Source of the DNA: Robiginitomaculum sp.
GTDB lineage: Bacteria; Pseudomonadota; Alphaproteobacteria; Caulobacterales; Maricaulaceae
Direction: 5' to 3'
Length of the DNA: 64,000 nt
Assembly (NCBI GenBank): GCA_002733605.1
Contig: NVWK01000005.1
Coordinates: 62,001-126,000, forward strand
A model generated the notes under the pieces. The model saw only the letters and a program-made list of their open reading frames with translations. It was not told where the DNA came from and did not search any database. Below, piece by piece: positions 25,618 to 33,750 of this stretch. How positions within the stretch are numbered: the first letter of the stretch is position 1; the number at the start of each line of letters is the position of its first letter. The translations under genes and the position numbers were made by a program.

Positions 25618-27918
25618 TTAGTTAGAAAGTTGAGACAAATGTTGCTCAACCTTATCAGGGTCATCAAACCAATACTCTTGTAGTAAGGGAGCAATTTCAG
25701 TTTTTATGACACGCTCATACCAAACTTCTGAATTATGCACGGTAGAAGTTGGTGTGAAGAAACTATGCCCAATTTGGAATCCTGGTCCTAAGTTATTCCT
25801 ATCACCTGCGATATCTTGATTGAGCACGCCCATCCGCATAGAGATCCTTTGAATAACCTCATCAGCAACCCCTTTTCCAGAGAGATGAGCCTTAAACTTC
25901 GGAGAATGGAATAATGGTTTTAAGTTTGCAAAAGCAAAGCGTCGGCGCAAAGCATAATCTACAAGAGAAAGGGACCGATCTGCCGTATTCATCATACCTA
26001 GAATATAAAGGTTTGGTGGCACGTAGAAATGGGGAGTGCCAGACCCAGCATACGTTAAACGAGTAGCCCAAGAGGGATCACGTTTATCAGGTTCAATGAG
26101 CAACATGAGCTCACCAAATATTTTGGATAGATTACCGCGATTGATTTCGTCTATAATGAGTACATACTTACCTTGTGGGTCGTCACGTGCAGTTTCACAA
26201 AAAGTATAAAATATGCCATTCTCAAGAACAAAACCCTGCGCCCCATTTGGTCGATACCCTTGGACAAAATCCTCGTATGAATAGGACTGATGAAATTGCA
26301 CCATTTGGATTTTTTTAGGATCCTTCGCGCCTAGCAATGCATAAGCCAAACGTTGAGCTGTAAAAGATTTACCAACCCCAGGAGCGCCTTGTAAAATCAT
26401 ATTTGTTTTAGAATGCCAGATTTCCAAATACTCTTCCAACGTATCACGGTTGAGAAAGAGATCTTTTAAAGCGTCTTCAATATCGTAATTTTCAATACCC
26501 GACTCAAAAGTTGTCACCACGGTCTCCTTCTCATCGGTTTTACCCTTTAATCTAACAACATCATCATAAGCCACCAATAGAGTTTCAAGAAGGTTGTCAA
26601 TCTGGTCGTCTTCTGGCAAATTTTTGCTCTGAAGCATGATATGAGCAATCGTAGCTTTTTCGTAATTTTTGGCATTACTAGCACTTGAACCAAGCGAAAT
26701 ATTGTTATCCAATATAAACCCTTCCGACTCGAGGGCACCCAATTCACCTCTAACCTCGGATGCTATTTCATGCATCTTGAGCTCTGCGTTTTTTTGGCCA
26801 AACGTTTTCACTAAGTCTGTGATCCCTTGGTTGAGCGTTAAGAAAATTGTGGAAAGATCCTCAGAAATTAGAAAAACACCATAGATTCCCTTTTGTGTAG
26901 TCTTTGTGATCCGTTCATCCATCAGGGCGAGCCATGGAACGCTGGCCCAGTTACCATTGCCTACACTGAGTTTAAGGTTAAGATGTCGCCTTGATGTAAC
27001 TGCAGGCCTCCCCCTAAGCCATGATATTACATCATCCATAGTTTTCTTAAGGGGCTCATTAATGTTAAATGTATTACCTTTTTCCAGTTCAAGTGCTTTC
27101 AGAAAAGCGGTAAACACTTGCTCAAATGTTTCCTTAGAGCGTGTTGCGCTTATAGGTGGAACAACTATTGAATCCACCCAATCTCGATCCAACAAAGGCT
27201 CAAAAATTTGCGTCATATTCTTCAGGGCATCGTTCAAGTTCATATTCTCCAAACTATCAGCCACTTCATAGCGACTAATACATCCTGCAGCATTTTTATA
27301 CCCCTCTTGCGATTGCAAATAGGACAGCCAGCTATGAAAAGAGCTAAACTCCTCACCCTGAGGAGGTTGACGATGTTTTTTTCTAAAAAACCAGGTTTCA
27401 GGTTGATTAAGAATCGCATTTTCTATTTTTATGGCTTCAGCAGATTCTGGAAGCGGGAGTTGGTCAAAAACAGCAGGGGCTGTATTTCGCACCAACTTTT
27501 TCAAACTTTGAGTTGAAAATTGACTCGGGTGAACTGCAGCACCAAACCCATATTCAATCCCGCGATCTGATATTATCATAAAGAGCTGAGGGTTTGCTGC
27601 GAGTGCTTCTTTATTAATTTTAGGGAATATAGCAAACCAGAGGTCTTTTGGGATATAACCGCGAATACCACTCTTGGGATTAAACCCTGATGTCATCCGG
27701 AGTTCAAATTTCTCAGGTTCTTTAAGATACCCTCGAGCTACCTCCCCCATTTCTTTCAAGGCGCTATGAGTCAAAACATAAGCGTGCCGTTCTGCATCAC
27801 TCAGTTCGACATATTTAGTACCAAGGGTATGTCGGCGACTTGATGTTATGAGCTTCAAAGTCTGTGAGTTTAATCCAAAATTTCTCATGCTACCATTCAT
27901 TATTGATACCCCCAACAA
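25618..27918 (-). CDS. mcrB: McrB-type AAA+ GTPase with MrcB N-terminal domain (type IV restriction)
   Basis: Up to 766 aa; the start may be the internal ATG at 27900 or 27888. Residues about 320-400 match the MrcB_N/DUF3578 pattern (GNWASVPWLALMDERIT, GIYGVFLISEDLSTIFLTLNQG). The AAA+ motor has Walker A GAPGVGKS at 511-518, Walker B YVLIIDEINRGN near 586, and the McrB hallmark MNTADRSLSLVD near 643. The first 200 residues (SGFNPKSGIRGYIPKDLW and onward) are a further module that probably reads modified DNA. With McrC it restricts phage or plasmid DNA carrying modified cytosine. It lies in an A+T-rich block next to other defence-like genes. Confidence 0.92.
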   Translation of the reverse strand: MLGVSIMNGSMRNFGLNSQTLKLITSSRRHTLGTKYVELSDAERHAYVLTHSALKEMGEVARGYLKEPEKFELRMTSGFNPKSGIRGYIPKDLWFAIFPKINKEALAANPQLFMIISDRGIEYGFGAAVHPSQFSTQSLKKLVRNTAPAVFDQLPLPESAEAIKIENAILNQPETWFFRKKHRQPPQGEEFSSFHSWLSYLQSQEGYKNAAGCISRYEVADSLENMNLNDALKNMTQIFEPLLDRDWVDSIVVPPISATRSKETFEQVFTAFLKALELEKGNTFNINEPLKKTMDDVISWLRGRPAVTSRRHLNLKLSVGNGNWASVPWLALMDERITKTTQKGIYGVFLISEDLSTIFLTLNQGITDLVKTFGQKNAELKMHEIASEVRGELGALESEGFILDNNISLGSSASNAKNYEKATIAHIMLQSKNLPEDDQIDNLLETLLVAYDDVVRLKGKTDEKETVVTTFESGIENYDIEDALKDLFLNRDTLEEYLEIWHSKTNMILQGAPGVGKSFTAQRLAYALLGAKDPKKIQMVQFHQSYSYEDFVQGYRPNGAQGFVLENGIFYTFCETARDDPQGKYVLIIDEINRGNLSKIFGELMLLIEPDKRDPSWATRLTYAGSGTPHFYVPPNLYILGMMNTADRSLSLVDYALRRRFAFANLKPLFHSPKFKAHLSGKGVADEVIQRISMRMGVLNQDIAGDRNNLGPGFQIGHSFFTPTSTVHNSEVWYERVIKTEIAPLLQEYWFDDPDKVEQHLSQLSN

Positions 27919-28073
27919 CCACTCATCACAACTAGTAGTATGGGTTTCAGCACTTTTCTACAAGTATGCCTCAATAATATTTATTATCGTGCCAGCAGGA
28001 AGTTCACTTATTGATTATGAGTATCAAATTCCCCCATGACATACTCCATGAGTTATATTATTTTTCTAGTTAT

Positions 28074-28268
28074 TCACTTACGTTTTGTTGTGGGCCCACC
28101 ACTTCCATGAATCAAAATATCAAATCTTTTTGAATCCGATTTAAAAAAATCATCGATTATTATTCGTACAATTTCAGATCTACTCTTTGAGAAACGGTTT
28201 GCAACAATATCCAGCTTTATGATTTCCTCATCAGTTAGGGAAATTGACATCCTATTTTTTGCGACCAT
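28074..28268 (-). CDS. Ribbon-helix-helix (CopG-like) DNA-binding protein
   Basis: 64 aa from the ATG at 28268. The strand-helix-helix pattern RMSISLTDEEIIKLD then SKSRSEIVRIIIDDFF is characteristic of CopG/Arc-fold dimeric repressors, including many antitoxins. Its start lies inside the end of the upstream membrane-protein gene (17-nt overlap), so the pair is translationally coupled. It may autoregulate the pair from the 173-bp region shared with the divergent ParB-like gene. Confidence 0.7.
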   Translation of the reverse strand: MVAKNRMSISLTDEEIIKLDIVANRFSKSRSEIVRIIIDDFFKSDSKRFDILIHGSGGPTTKRK

Positions 28269-28452
28269 GCCATAATTCCTTTGTAACCTCAAACATTTGA
28301 GAAAATACAACGCAAATTCCCAAAACCACACCCGTTTGAGCAATATCGCTGTTCCCAATAGGTAGAACACTTTGCGCGGCAGGGCTAACAGCTTCAATAA
28401 TAACCAATAGTAATAAAAGAGCGCAGCCTATACTTAGAGATGTTTTCATCAA
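28252..28452 (-). CDS. Small two-helix membrane protein
   Basis: 66 aa with two predicted transmembrane helices (about 5-24 and 36-54) and a basic C-terminal tail ELWHGRKK. I do not recognise a family. It overlaps the ribbon-helix-helix gene, which would fit a toxin-antitoxin-like pair or a membrane effector with its repressor. That role is only suggested by the layout. Confidence 0.5.
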   Translation of the reverse strand: MMKTSLSIGCALLLLLVIIEAVSPAAQSVLPIGNSDIAQTGVVLGICVVFSQMFEVTKELWHGRKK

Positions 28453-28628
28453 TACCTACCATTCCATGTATTAAATTGAACGTAGAATAAGAATGTTAAC
28501 GAGAAGTTAATTATGCACCACCTCATTCAAAACCCAAGAATTGTATAATGATCATGTACATTTTCACATTGCGCAAGCATATTACACTTTGGTGCTAATC
28601 TTAAATTTAGGCAAATGGGATTAAAGTG

Positions 28629-29933
28629 ATGTATAAACAAATTCTTATATCAGACCTTGTCATAAACCCTGCTAATGATCGGCATGGAGCATTAGGCGAT
28701 GAGTCTTCTGCAGTAGCCTGGCTATTCAACAACAAAGAAACCCACATGAAAAACCTTGCTATGGATATTACAAAACAAGGGGGAATTTATGAACCTCCCT
28801 TAGTAATCAAAGGTAGTAACGGCTACGTTTTATCCGACGGCAATCGGCGGGTTACATGTTTAAAGTTGATAATAGCCCCAAGAAAGGCTCCGACCACCCT
28901 ATTGCAAAAATATTTTCATAAACTACAAAACCAATGGACTGGCGATTTACCCCAAGAAATTACTTGCAGGATTGAAACGGACATAGACCGCGTTGATAAC
29001 ATATTGTTACGAAGGCACAACGGGAGTCAGGCAGGAATCGGGCAAAGTCCTTGGGATGATCGGATGAAAAGAAACTTCATCGAACGGACAGGTAAAAATA
29101 AAGGCCTCAATGTTGCTGATAAAATTGAACAACTTTTAAACAGAGAAAACAAACTTCCTTCTAATGGTAAAATTCCACGATCCACTCTAAATAGGCTTTT
29201 ATCGTCAGAACGCTTCTTAAATCGTGTCGGATTGAGCACATCTCAAAAACAATTCTCGATAATACACAATAAAGACGAAGTGATTTTGTGCTTACAAAAA
29301 ATCACCCAAGATTTAGCAAGTAAAAAAATTGTTTTAGGTGATTTATGGGATGCTGCCAATAAAGATTTGTACCTTGATACCTTGCAAAACGATGGATATC
29401 TTCCACAAACTCCCATCGTTAGTGCTGACAAAAAAACTGCGGACAAGGGGAGCTCTTTCAAAAAGACACTCAAATCTGGGGCAAAGAGACCACTTGAAAG
29501 GAAAAACCTAATACCAGCGACTGACTATAACATAAATTGGAATAGTAAAAATCAACGACAAAGAGAAATCTGGGAAGAGCTTCAATTTCGATTAGAGTTC
29601 TCACAACACCCTAATGCTATTGCAGTACTATTAAGAGTTTTGCTCGAATTGTCCGTAAAGTACTATATAGAAACGGCAAATGTCACTAGCGTACACCCAA
29701 ATGATAAGTTCAATAATAAAATTCGAAAAGCTGCAGAAAGCCTCAGAACAAAGTCAAAAATTAGTGACGAATATTTTGCTGATATCAAAAAACTATCCCA
29801 AAAAGAAAATATGGTTTCTTTGGATACATTACACCGTTACATACATTCAGAAAATTTCTCCCCATCACCAAATCATCTCAAACCGATCTGGGACATCTTA
29901 GATGAATTCATCGTTCAGTGCCTTAATGGGTAA
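28629..29933 (+). CDS. ParB/Srx-fold protein with HEPN-like C-terminal domain
   Basis: 434 aa from the ATG at 28629 (a GTG lies one codon upstream). The N-terminal ParB/sulfiredoxin-like fold includes LVINPANDRHGAL, ITKQGGIYEPPLVI and VLSDGNRRVTCLKL (about 80-93), the last matching the nucleotide-binding DGxxRR core. A central helical part follows. The C-terminal 110 residues (VLLRVLLELSVKYYIE, then TLHRYIHSENFSPSPNHLKPIWDILDEF) look like HEPN-type helical bundles found in abortive-infection and toxin proteins. It is not a chromosome ParB: there is no parA, and the helix-turn-helix is not evident. It faces the nuclease-like gene at 29990 and shares a promoter region with the small RHH pair. 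Confidence 0.7.
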   Translation: MYKQILISDLVINPANDRHGALGDESSAVAWLFNNKETHMKNLAMDITKQGGIYEPPLVIKGSNGYVLSDGNRRVTCLKLIIAPRKAPTTLLQKYFHKLQNQWTGDLPQEITCRIETDIDRVDNILLRRHNGSQAGIGQSPWDDRMKRNFIERTGKNKGLNVADKIEQLLNRENKLPSNGKIPRSTLNRLLSSERFLNRVGLSTSQKQFSIIHNKDEVILCLQKITQDLASKKIVLGDLWDAANKDLYLDTLQNDGYLPQTPIVSADKKTADKGSSFKKTLKSGAKRPLERKNLIPATDYNINWNSKNQRQREIWEELQFRLEFSQHPNAIAVLLRVLLELSVKYYIETANVTSVHPNDKFNNKIRKAAESLRTKSKISDEYFADIKKLSQKENMVSLDTLHRYIHSENFSPSPNHLKPIWDILDEFIVQCLNG

Positions 29934-29989
29934 CACAAGGCGCAATTCCCAAATCAACTCACGGCTTGAATAACAAATGACATTTAAAA

Positions 29990-31408
29990 TTAAAGTAGAG
30001 ATGCTGAGAGAGGGCTTTTAGTCGCATCCACAGCAATTGATTTAATGTCATAACCCAACTGTTCTGAAATATCTTTTGTCCGCGTTTCTAAGTCTAGCAA
30101 TCGCTTGAAATCTTTTTCTGTATATAACACAATCAGAAAATACCCTGTTTTGATTTGTTCTGCTTGCAAATATTTTGGGAGTTGGCTCGAGAGACCTTTC
30201 CAAAACTTAGAGTTTCTTGCTAACTTGACTTCAATCAAAGCCTGTTTGTCCACTGTCGCTGATAGCTTAAAATCTACGGGCCCTCTTCCTACATTAGCCT
30301 CTTTAGAAATTACTATTCGGTTGCTATAGCAATACTGTTTGACAAACATATAAAACAACGCTTGGACTGTTGCCTCGTTTTTCGCTTTTCCATTATCATT
30401 CCATAACAACCGCCAGCCTCCTTGGTTTTCAATATAATTTTGAAAATTCTCGATCAAAGATAAAATAAAGGTATCAAAATCTTCGGGTGCATTGCAGCTG
30501 AGAACGTATTTTTCAACAAAACCGTGCGCTACTTCCCAAAATTTGTAAAACCCTAGTTCATCTTTGACGAAATCATATGAAGCTTTCGTAATCGTTTCCA
30601 AGTATTTTAAATAGGCCTCACGAGTATCTGGATACTTATTGGCCAAATCGATAATTGTTTCCTTGGTGACTTTTTTCAAAATATCGTCACCAAATGCCTC
30701 GGCAAGTAAATCGGGGTAATTATCACTACAAAAACCCCAGTAATCATCGGCATTAAGGCTGGGCAATTTACCCAAATAATGTTTTGGTACGAGTAATATT
30801 GGTTTATTGTTGTACGGGTTCTTTGGTAACTCAAATGTACCTGAAATCCACCGTCCCTCTTGTTTGCTATAATAACATCTTTTAAAAGTAAATTTTGTTA
30901 ACTTGACGTTATGAGGCTCACATTGCCGTTTAGTATAATCAGCCAATCTCTTAAATAAAATATTCGCTGTGGCATCACTAATTGAGTCAGGCCCAACACC
31001 TAATTGAAACAGTTGAACTTCTTCAAAATGTTCAAAATTTCTCCTACCGCGCTGAATAGCTGCATGTATGCCCATTGCAATGCTTTTTGCTGTTTTAAGG
31101 CCCGTACCTGAGCCATTCGTTCCTGCACTCGTGTATCCAAGGCAAATTTCTTCGACCTCAGGAAACAAGAGGATATTTAATGCTTTCTTCCAGTTACGAT
31201 TATTTTTGTTGCCATCGGATTTTGCAATTAGGGAGAATGCATCATCAAACAGCCCTACAATCTCATCGTGAGAGCCAAGAAATTCATCATGCTCGTTATC
31301 ATAGATCAAGAATGGATCGATGAACAGTTTAGTATCCAACGTGAGAAGTGGATCAAACCACTCTTCATCTTTTGGATCATCTATTTCAAATATATCCGAA
31401 AATTTCAC
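29990..31408 (-). CDS. PD-(D/E)XK nuclease-domain protein of unknown family
   Basis: 472 aa starting at a GTG (31406-31408). The N-terminal half (EEWFDPLLTLDTKLFIDPFLI, QLGVGPDSISDATANILF) matches no named domain I know but looks conserved. The C-terminal 110 residues carry a nuclease core: VGRGPVDFKLS, then ALIEVKLAR (Asp and Glu-x-Lys), then LPKYLQAEQIKTGYFLIVL. This resembles restriction-type PD-(D/E)XK domains. It is convergent with the ParB-like gene (56-bp gap) and sits between McrBC and the integrase. A phage-defence nuclease is the leading hypothesis; no partner methylase is present. Confidence 0.65.
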   Translation of the reverse strand: MKFSDIFEIDDPKDEEWFDPLLTLDTKLFIDPFLIYDNEHDEFLGSHDEIVGLFDDAFSLIAKSDGNKNNRNWKKALNILLFPEVEEICLGYTSAGTNGSGTGLKTAKSIAMGIHAAIQRGRRNFEHFEEVQLFQLGVGPDSISDATANILFKRLADYTKRQCEPHNVKLTKFTFKRCYYSKQEGRWISGTFELPKNPYNNKPILLVPKHYLGKLPSLNADDYWGFCSDNYPDLLAEAFGDDILKKVTKETIIDLANKYPDTREAYLKYLETITKASYDFVKDELGFYKFWEVAHGFVEKYVLSCNAPEDFDTFILSLIENFQNYIENQGGWRLLWNDNGKAKNEATVQALFYMFVKQYCYSNRIVISKEANVGRGPVDFKLSATVDKQALIEVKLARNSKFWKGLSSQLPKYLQAEQIKTGYFLIVLYTEKDFKRLLDLETRTKDISEQLGYDIKSIAVDATKSPLSASLL

Positions 31409-32175
31409 CCTACGCCCACTAAAAAATTACAACCTCAGGTCCTATATAGGTAGTCAAACTTGTCTTTCAAGGGTTGGGGCAACCAAATATTTCGTAGAAT
31501 CATTCCCTGATCATTTCTCCATGTGCAAACGTGGGATGCCATTGTCCAAGAGATCCTGAGTATCTTGCTGTACTATATCGGTTTCCTCAATGCACGAAAG
31601 AACTCAAACACCCCATATCAAGCATCCGTTGATAAGTCGCTCAAGGTACTTCTGAGACAATTCTCATGACAAGGGGTGCGCGGAGCCTCGAAGCGAAACA
31701 ATTTTTCGAAATTCCCCCGTGATGAGCTTCCGTTTATCACTGGAACCACCAGTATTGCACTATAATAGGGCATAACCGGACCGATCCGCACAATAATTAT
31801 TCATATACATCCTATTAGGGGAAAAAGGGTGAAAAGCCCCCCCTCATTCACGGGAGTGGTACGGTGAGAATACCCCACTACCACTGTGAGGGGAATTACC
31901 ACGGTAAATACCCCCTTGTATGACGGTGAAAACGTCAATATTCAATTATGTGGGGTAATCTCCATATACCACTATCTTTAAAGGATATATTTTGGGACAG
32001 GGTGGGACAGGGTGGGACATGGGGGTGTCCCGGCTACAGCCCCCTTGCCATATGGGAAAAGTCGTCCTTGGGACAGTGGGACAGTGATTCTAGGCAAAGA
32101 CTCTTGGGAGGTAAAATATGGCTTTGCGGAGTTTACCGAAAAAGCGAGTAGTTACGGTAAGATTCCCCAATTCGT
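31409..32175. other. Gene-free control region with many short inverted and direct repeats
   Basis: About 770 bp with no supported gene between the nuclease-like gene and alpA. The stretch 31800-31960 has repeated CCCCT/AGGGG and ACGGTGA/TACGGT-type motifs that can fold. The stretch 31993-32084 has an iteron-like TGGGACAG array. Such a region would suit a replication or excision control site of a mobile element. Confidence 0.5.
31993..32084. repeat. Iteron-like TGGGACAG repeats
   Basis: Direct copies of TGGGACAG or TGGGACA start at 31993, 32003 and 32013 (10-bp period). Two more sit back to back at 32069 and 32077 (8-bp period). An inverted TGTCCC lies at 32026-32031. Further GGGACAG and TGTCCC copies lie at about 32235 and 32286 inside the end of alpA. 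Regular spacing near one helical turn suggests cooperative protein binding, as at replication origins of plasmids or P4-like satellites. Confidence 0.65.
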
Positions 32176-32511
32176 TCATTTTTTTGAATAATAGTGGAAT
32201 ATGCCCCAAGTGCCTCGGTGAGCCTGTTTTTGCTGTCCCGGCATATGTTTCTTCTGTAACCCCCATAGGACATGGGGAATCTGCCGGGACAGTGCCTGTT
32301 GGTCAAGATAAGCTAACAACCATGCTTTCGGCATAGCGGAAGCGCGTTTACCAATTTTGATAAATGGTGGAAAATCTCCACTCGCAATCATTTCATACAT
32401 TGTGGAACGAGAAAGACCGGTTTGTTCAATTACATCCTTTGGGCGCAAAGTCGGGAGCGTTGCCGCCATACCATACCAAGAAGATGTTTTTAATTGTGCA
32501 TTAAATTTCAT
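32176..32511 (-). CDS. AlpA-family excisionase/regulator with C-terminal extension
   Basis: About 111 aa from the ATG at 32511, chosen for GGAG six bases upstream. The winged-helix AlpA core is LRPKDVIEQTGLSRSTMYEMIASGDFPPFIKIGKRA (residues 21-57). Most AlpA proteins stop near 70 residues. Here about 38 extra residues (GLQKKHMPGQQKQAHRG and on) are translated from DNA that also holds TGGGACAG-type repeats, so the tail may be a read-through extension rather than a domain. AlpA proteins switch on excision of P4-like elements. It is downstream of the integrase and an orphan gene in the same direction. Confidence 0.8.
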   Translation of the reverse strand: MKFNAQLKTSSWYGMAATLPTLRPKDVIEQTGLSRSTMYEMIASGDFPPFIKIGKRASAMPKAWLLAYLDQQALSRQIPHVLWGLQKKHMPGQQKQAHRGTWGIFHYYSKK

Positions 32512-32646
32512 ACTTAACTCCAAAAATGGACGAAAGTGTCCGAATAATTGTGAGCTACTACTTTACGAAAAAAATTCGAGGTAGAAAAATTTTACTATAT
32601 TTTTATATTTTTTCCTTGACGGATTTAAAAAAATCTTGAGACACTC

Positions 32647-33747
32647 TTAATTGCAAGTCTTACGTTTTTTACGGATTTCATTAATTATATTGCCTGCCAT
32701 AAATACATATACTGGAAACACAGAAGCATTTTGTGCCATTTTGTAGAATTTTTCATTCTTGTACTTGCGCTCATACCCCTCCCTTTCTTCACTATCCTGT
32801 TCTGTGAGAACATCATAAACTGTAAGTTTTTTAGCATCTTTGATTCTTTGTTTCAAAGTATCTGACACTGGGTCAATCCAGATTTTTTCCGCATTTACAT
32901 ACTGATATATGATTTCATTTTGCCTTAAAACACTATCATAAAGTTTTCGTTTTTGTACAGTCATCCTTCCCTTCTTGAAAAGCTTATCACAATTTTGTTT
33001 AGCGTTTTTATACCGCAATTCACTCTTCTTACCCGTTGGCCTCACATCTATCTTTACTGCCCTTAGCAACCTCTTAATAATAAGTTGTCTATTATGTATC
33101 TCTGTCAAAATTATTTTGGAAAACAAAAAAAACGAGAATAAACCTTGAGCATCATGCTTGGAATTGCGAGCTTTGTATTTTGGTGGTGTACATTTCGGAT
33201 CGACCTGAAAACACGCGTAATAAAAGGCCATTAATTGTAATTGAAATTCAACTTTTTTATTGGATGTTCCTCCACCATACAAACACACAACTCTTTCTCT
33301 TAGTGCTGAAATATCTTTTTCAAGCTCATGCATTCCGAAAATTTTCATTTGCGGAACTTTAAATCTATATTTTCTACCTTCTTTCACAAGTTTGGCATAA
33401 TCTTGGCGAAGGGTTAGAGCTTCTTCTAAAATTTCTATATTTCTTTTTAAGTGCTTTTCTTCTCTTTTTTGACGTGTGTTCTCGCCTTGGCGCGACGTAC
33501 AAACAAAATGGTGAATCAACTTTCGTAATTCAAAAACTGCTTTCGCCTTAGATACCTCTGACACAAGACCATTTTTACGAGCAACACATATAAATTTAAA
33601 CAAATCATCATCAGTCAAACAAATGGCTTTAAACAACTCTTTTTCCCATTGTACAAATTCATGGTTATCAAGCAACTCCGCCCTTGCCTTATCAAATAAA
33701 GGCACCAGTTCCATACGAGAAATCAGATTAAAATAGCTAGTTTCCAC
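32647..33747 (-). CDS. Orphan lysine-rich protein of the integrative element
   Basis: 366 aa from a GTG (33745-33747), 3 bp after the integrase stop, so it is translationally coupled to it. I do not recognise a family. It is helical and basic, with coiled-coil-like stretches (EEKHLKRNIEILEEAL, ELEKDISALRERV) and a hydrophobic end (VFPVYVFMAGNIINEI). By position it takes the place held by replication or primase-type genes in P4-like elements, but no primase or helicase motif is visible. It is strongly A+T-rich. Confidence 0.6.
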   Translation of the reverse strand: METSYFNLISRMELVPLFDKARAELLDNHEFVQWEKELFKAICLTDDDLFKFICVARKNGLVSEVSKAKAVFELRKLIHHFVCTSRQGENTRQKREEKHLKRNIEILEEALTLRQDYAKLVKEGRKYRFKVPQMKIFGMHELEKDISALRERVVCLYGGGTSNKKVEFQLQLMAFYYACFQVDPKCTPPKYKARNSKHDAQGLFSFFLFSKIILTEIHNRQLIIKRLLRAVKIDVRPTGKKSELRYKNAKQNCDKLFKKGRMTVQKRKLYDSVLRQNEIIYQYVNAEKIWIDPVSDTLKQRIKDAKKLTVYDVLTEQDSEEREGYERKYKNEKFYKMAQNASVFPVYVFMAGNIINEIRKKRKTCN

Positions 33748-33750
33748 GCT

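Noticed and set aside
28629-29933. Chromosome or plasmid partitioning ParB
   Set aside because: No parA or parS-like sites are nearby and the C-terminal domain is HEPN-like rather than a dimerisation domain.
31993-32084. CRISPR array
   Set aside because: The repeats are only 8-10 bp long with no spacers, and no cas gene is present.
31948-32336. Two short plus-strand frames in the alpA upstream region
   Set aside because: They are made mostly of the TGGGACAG repeats and lack ribosome sites or domain patterns.
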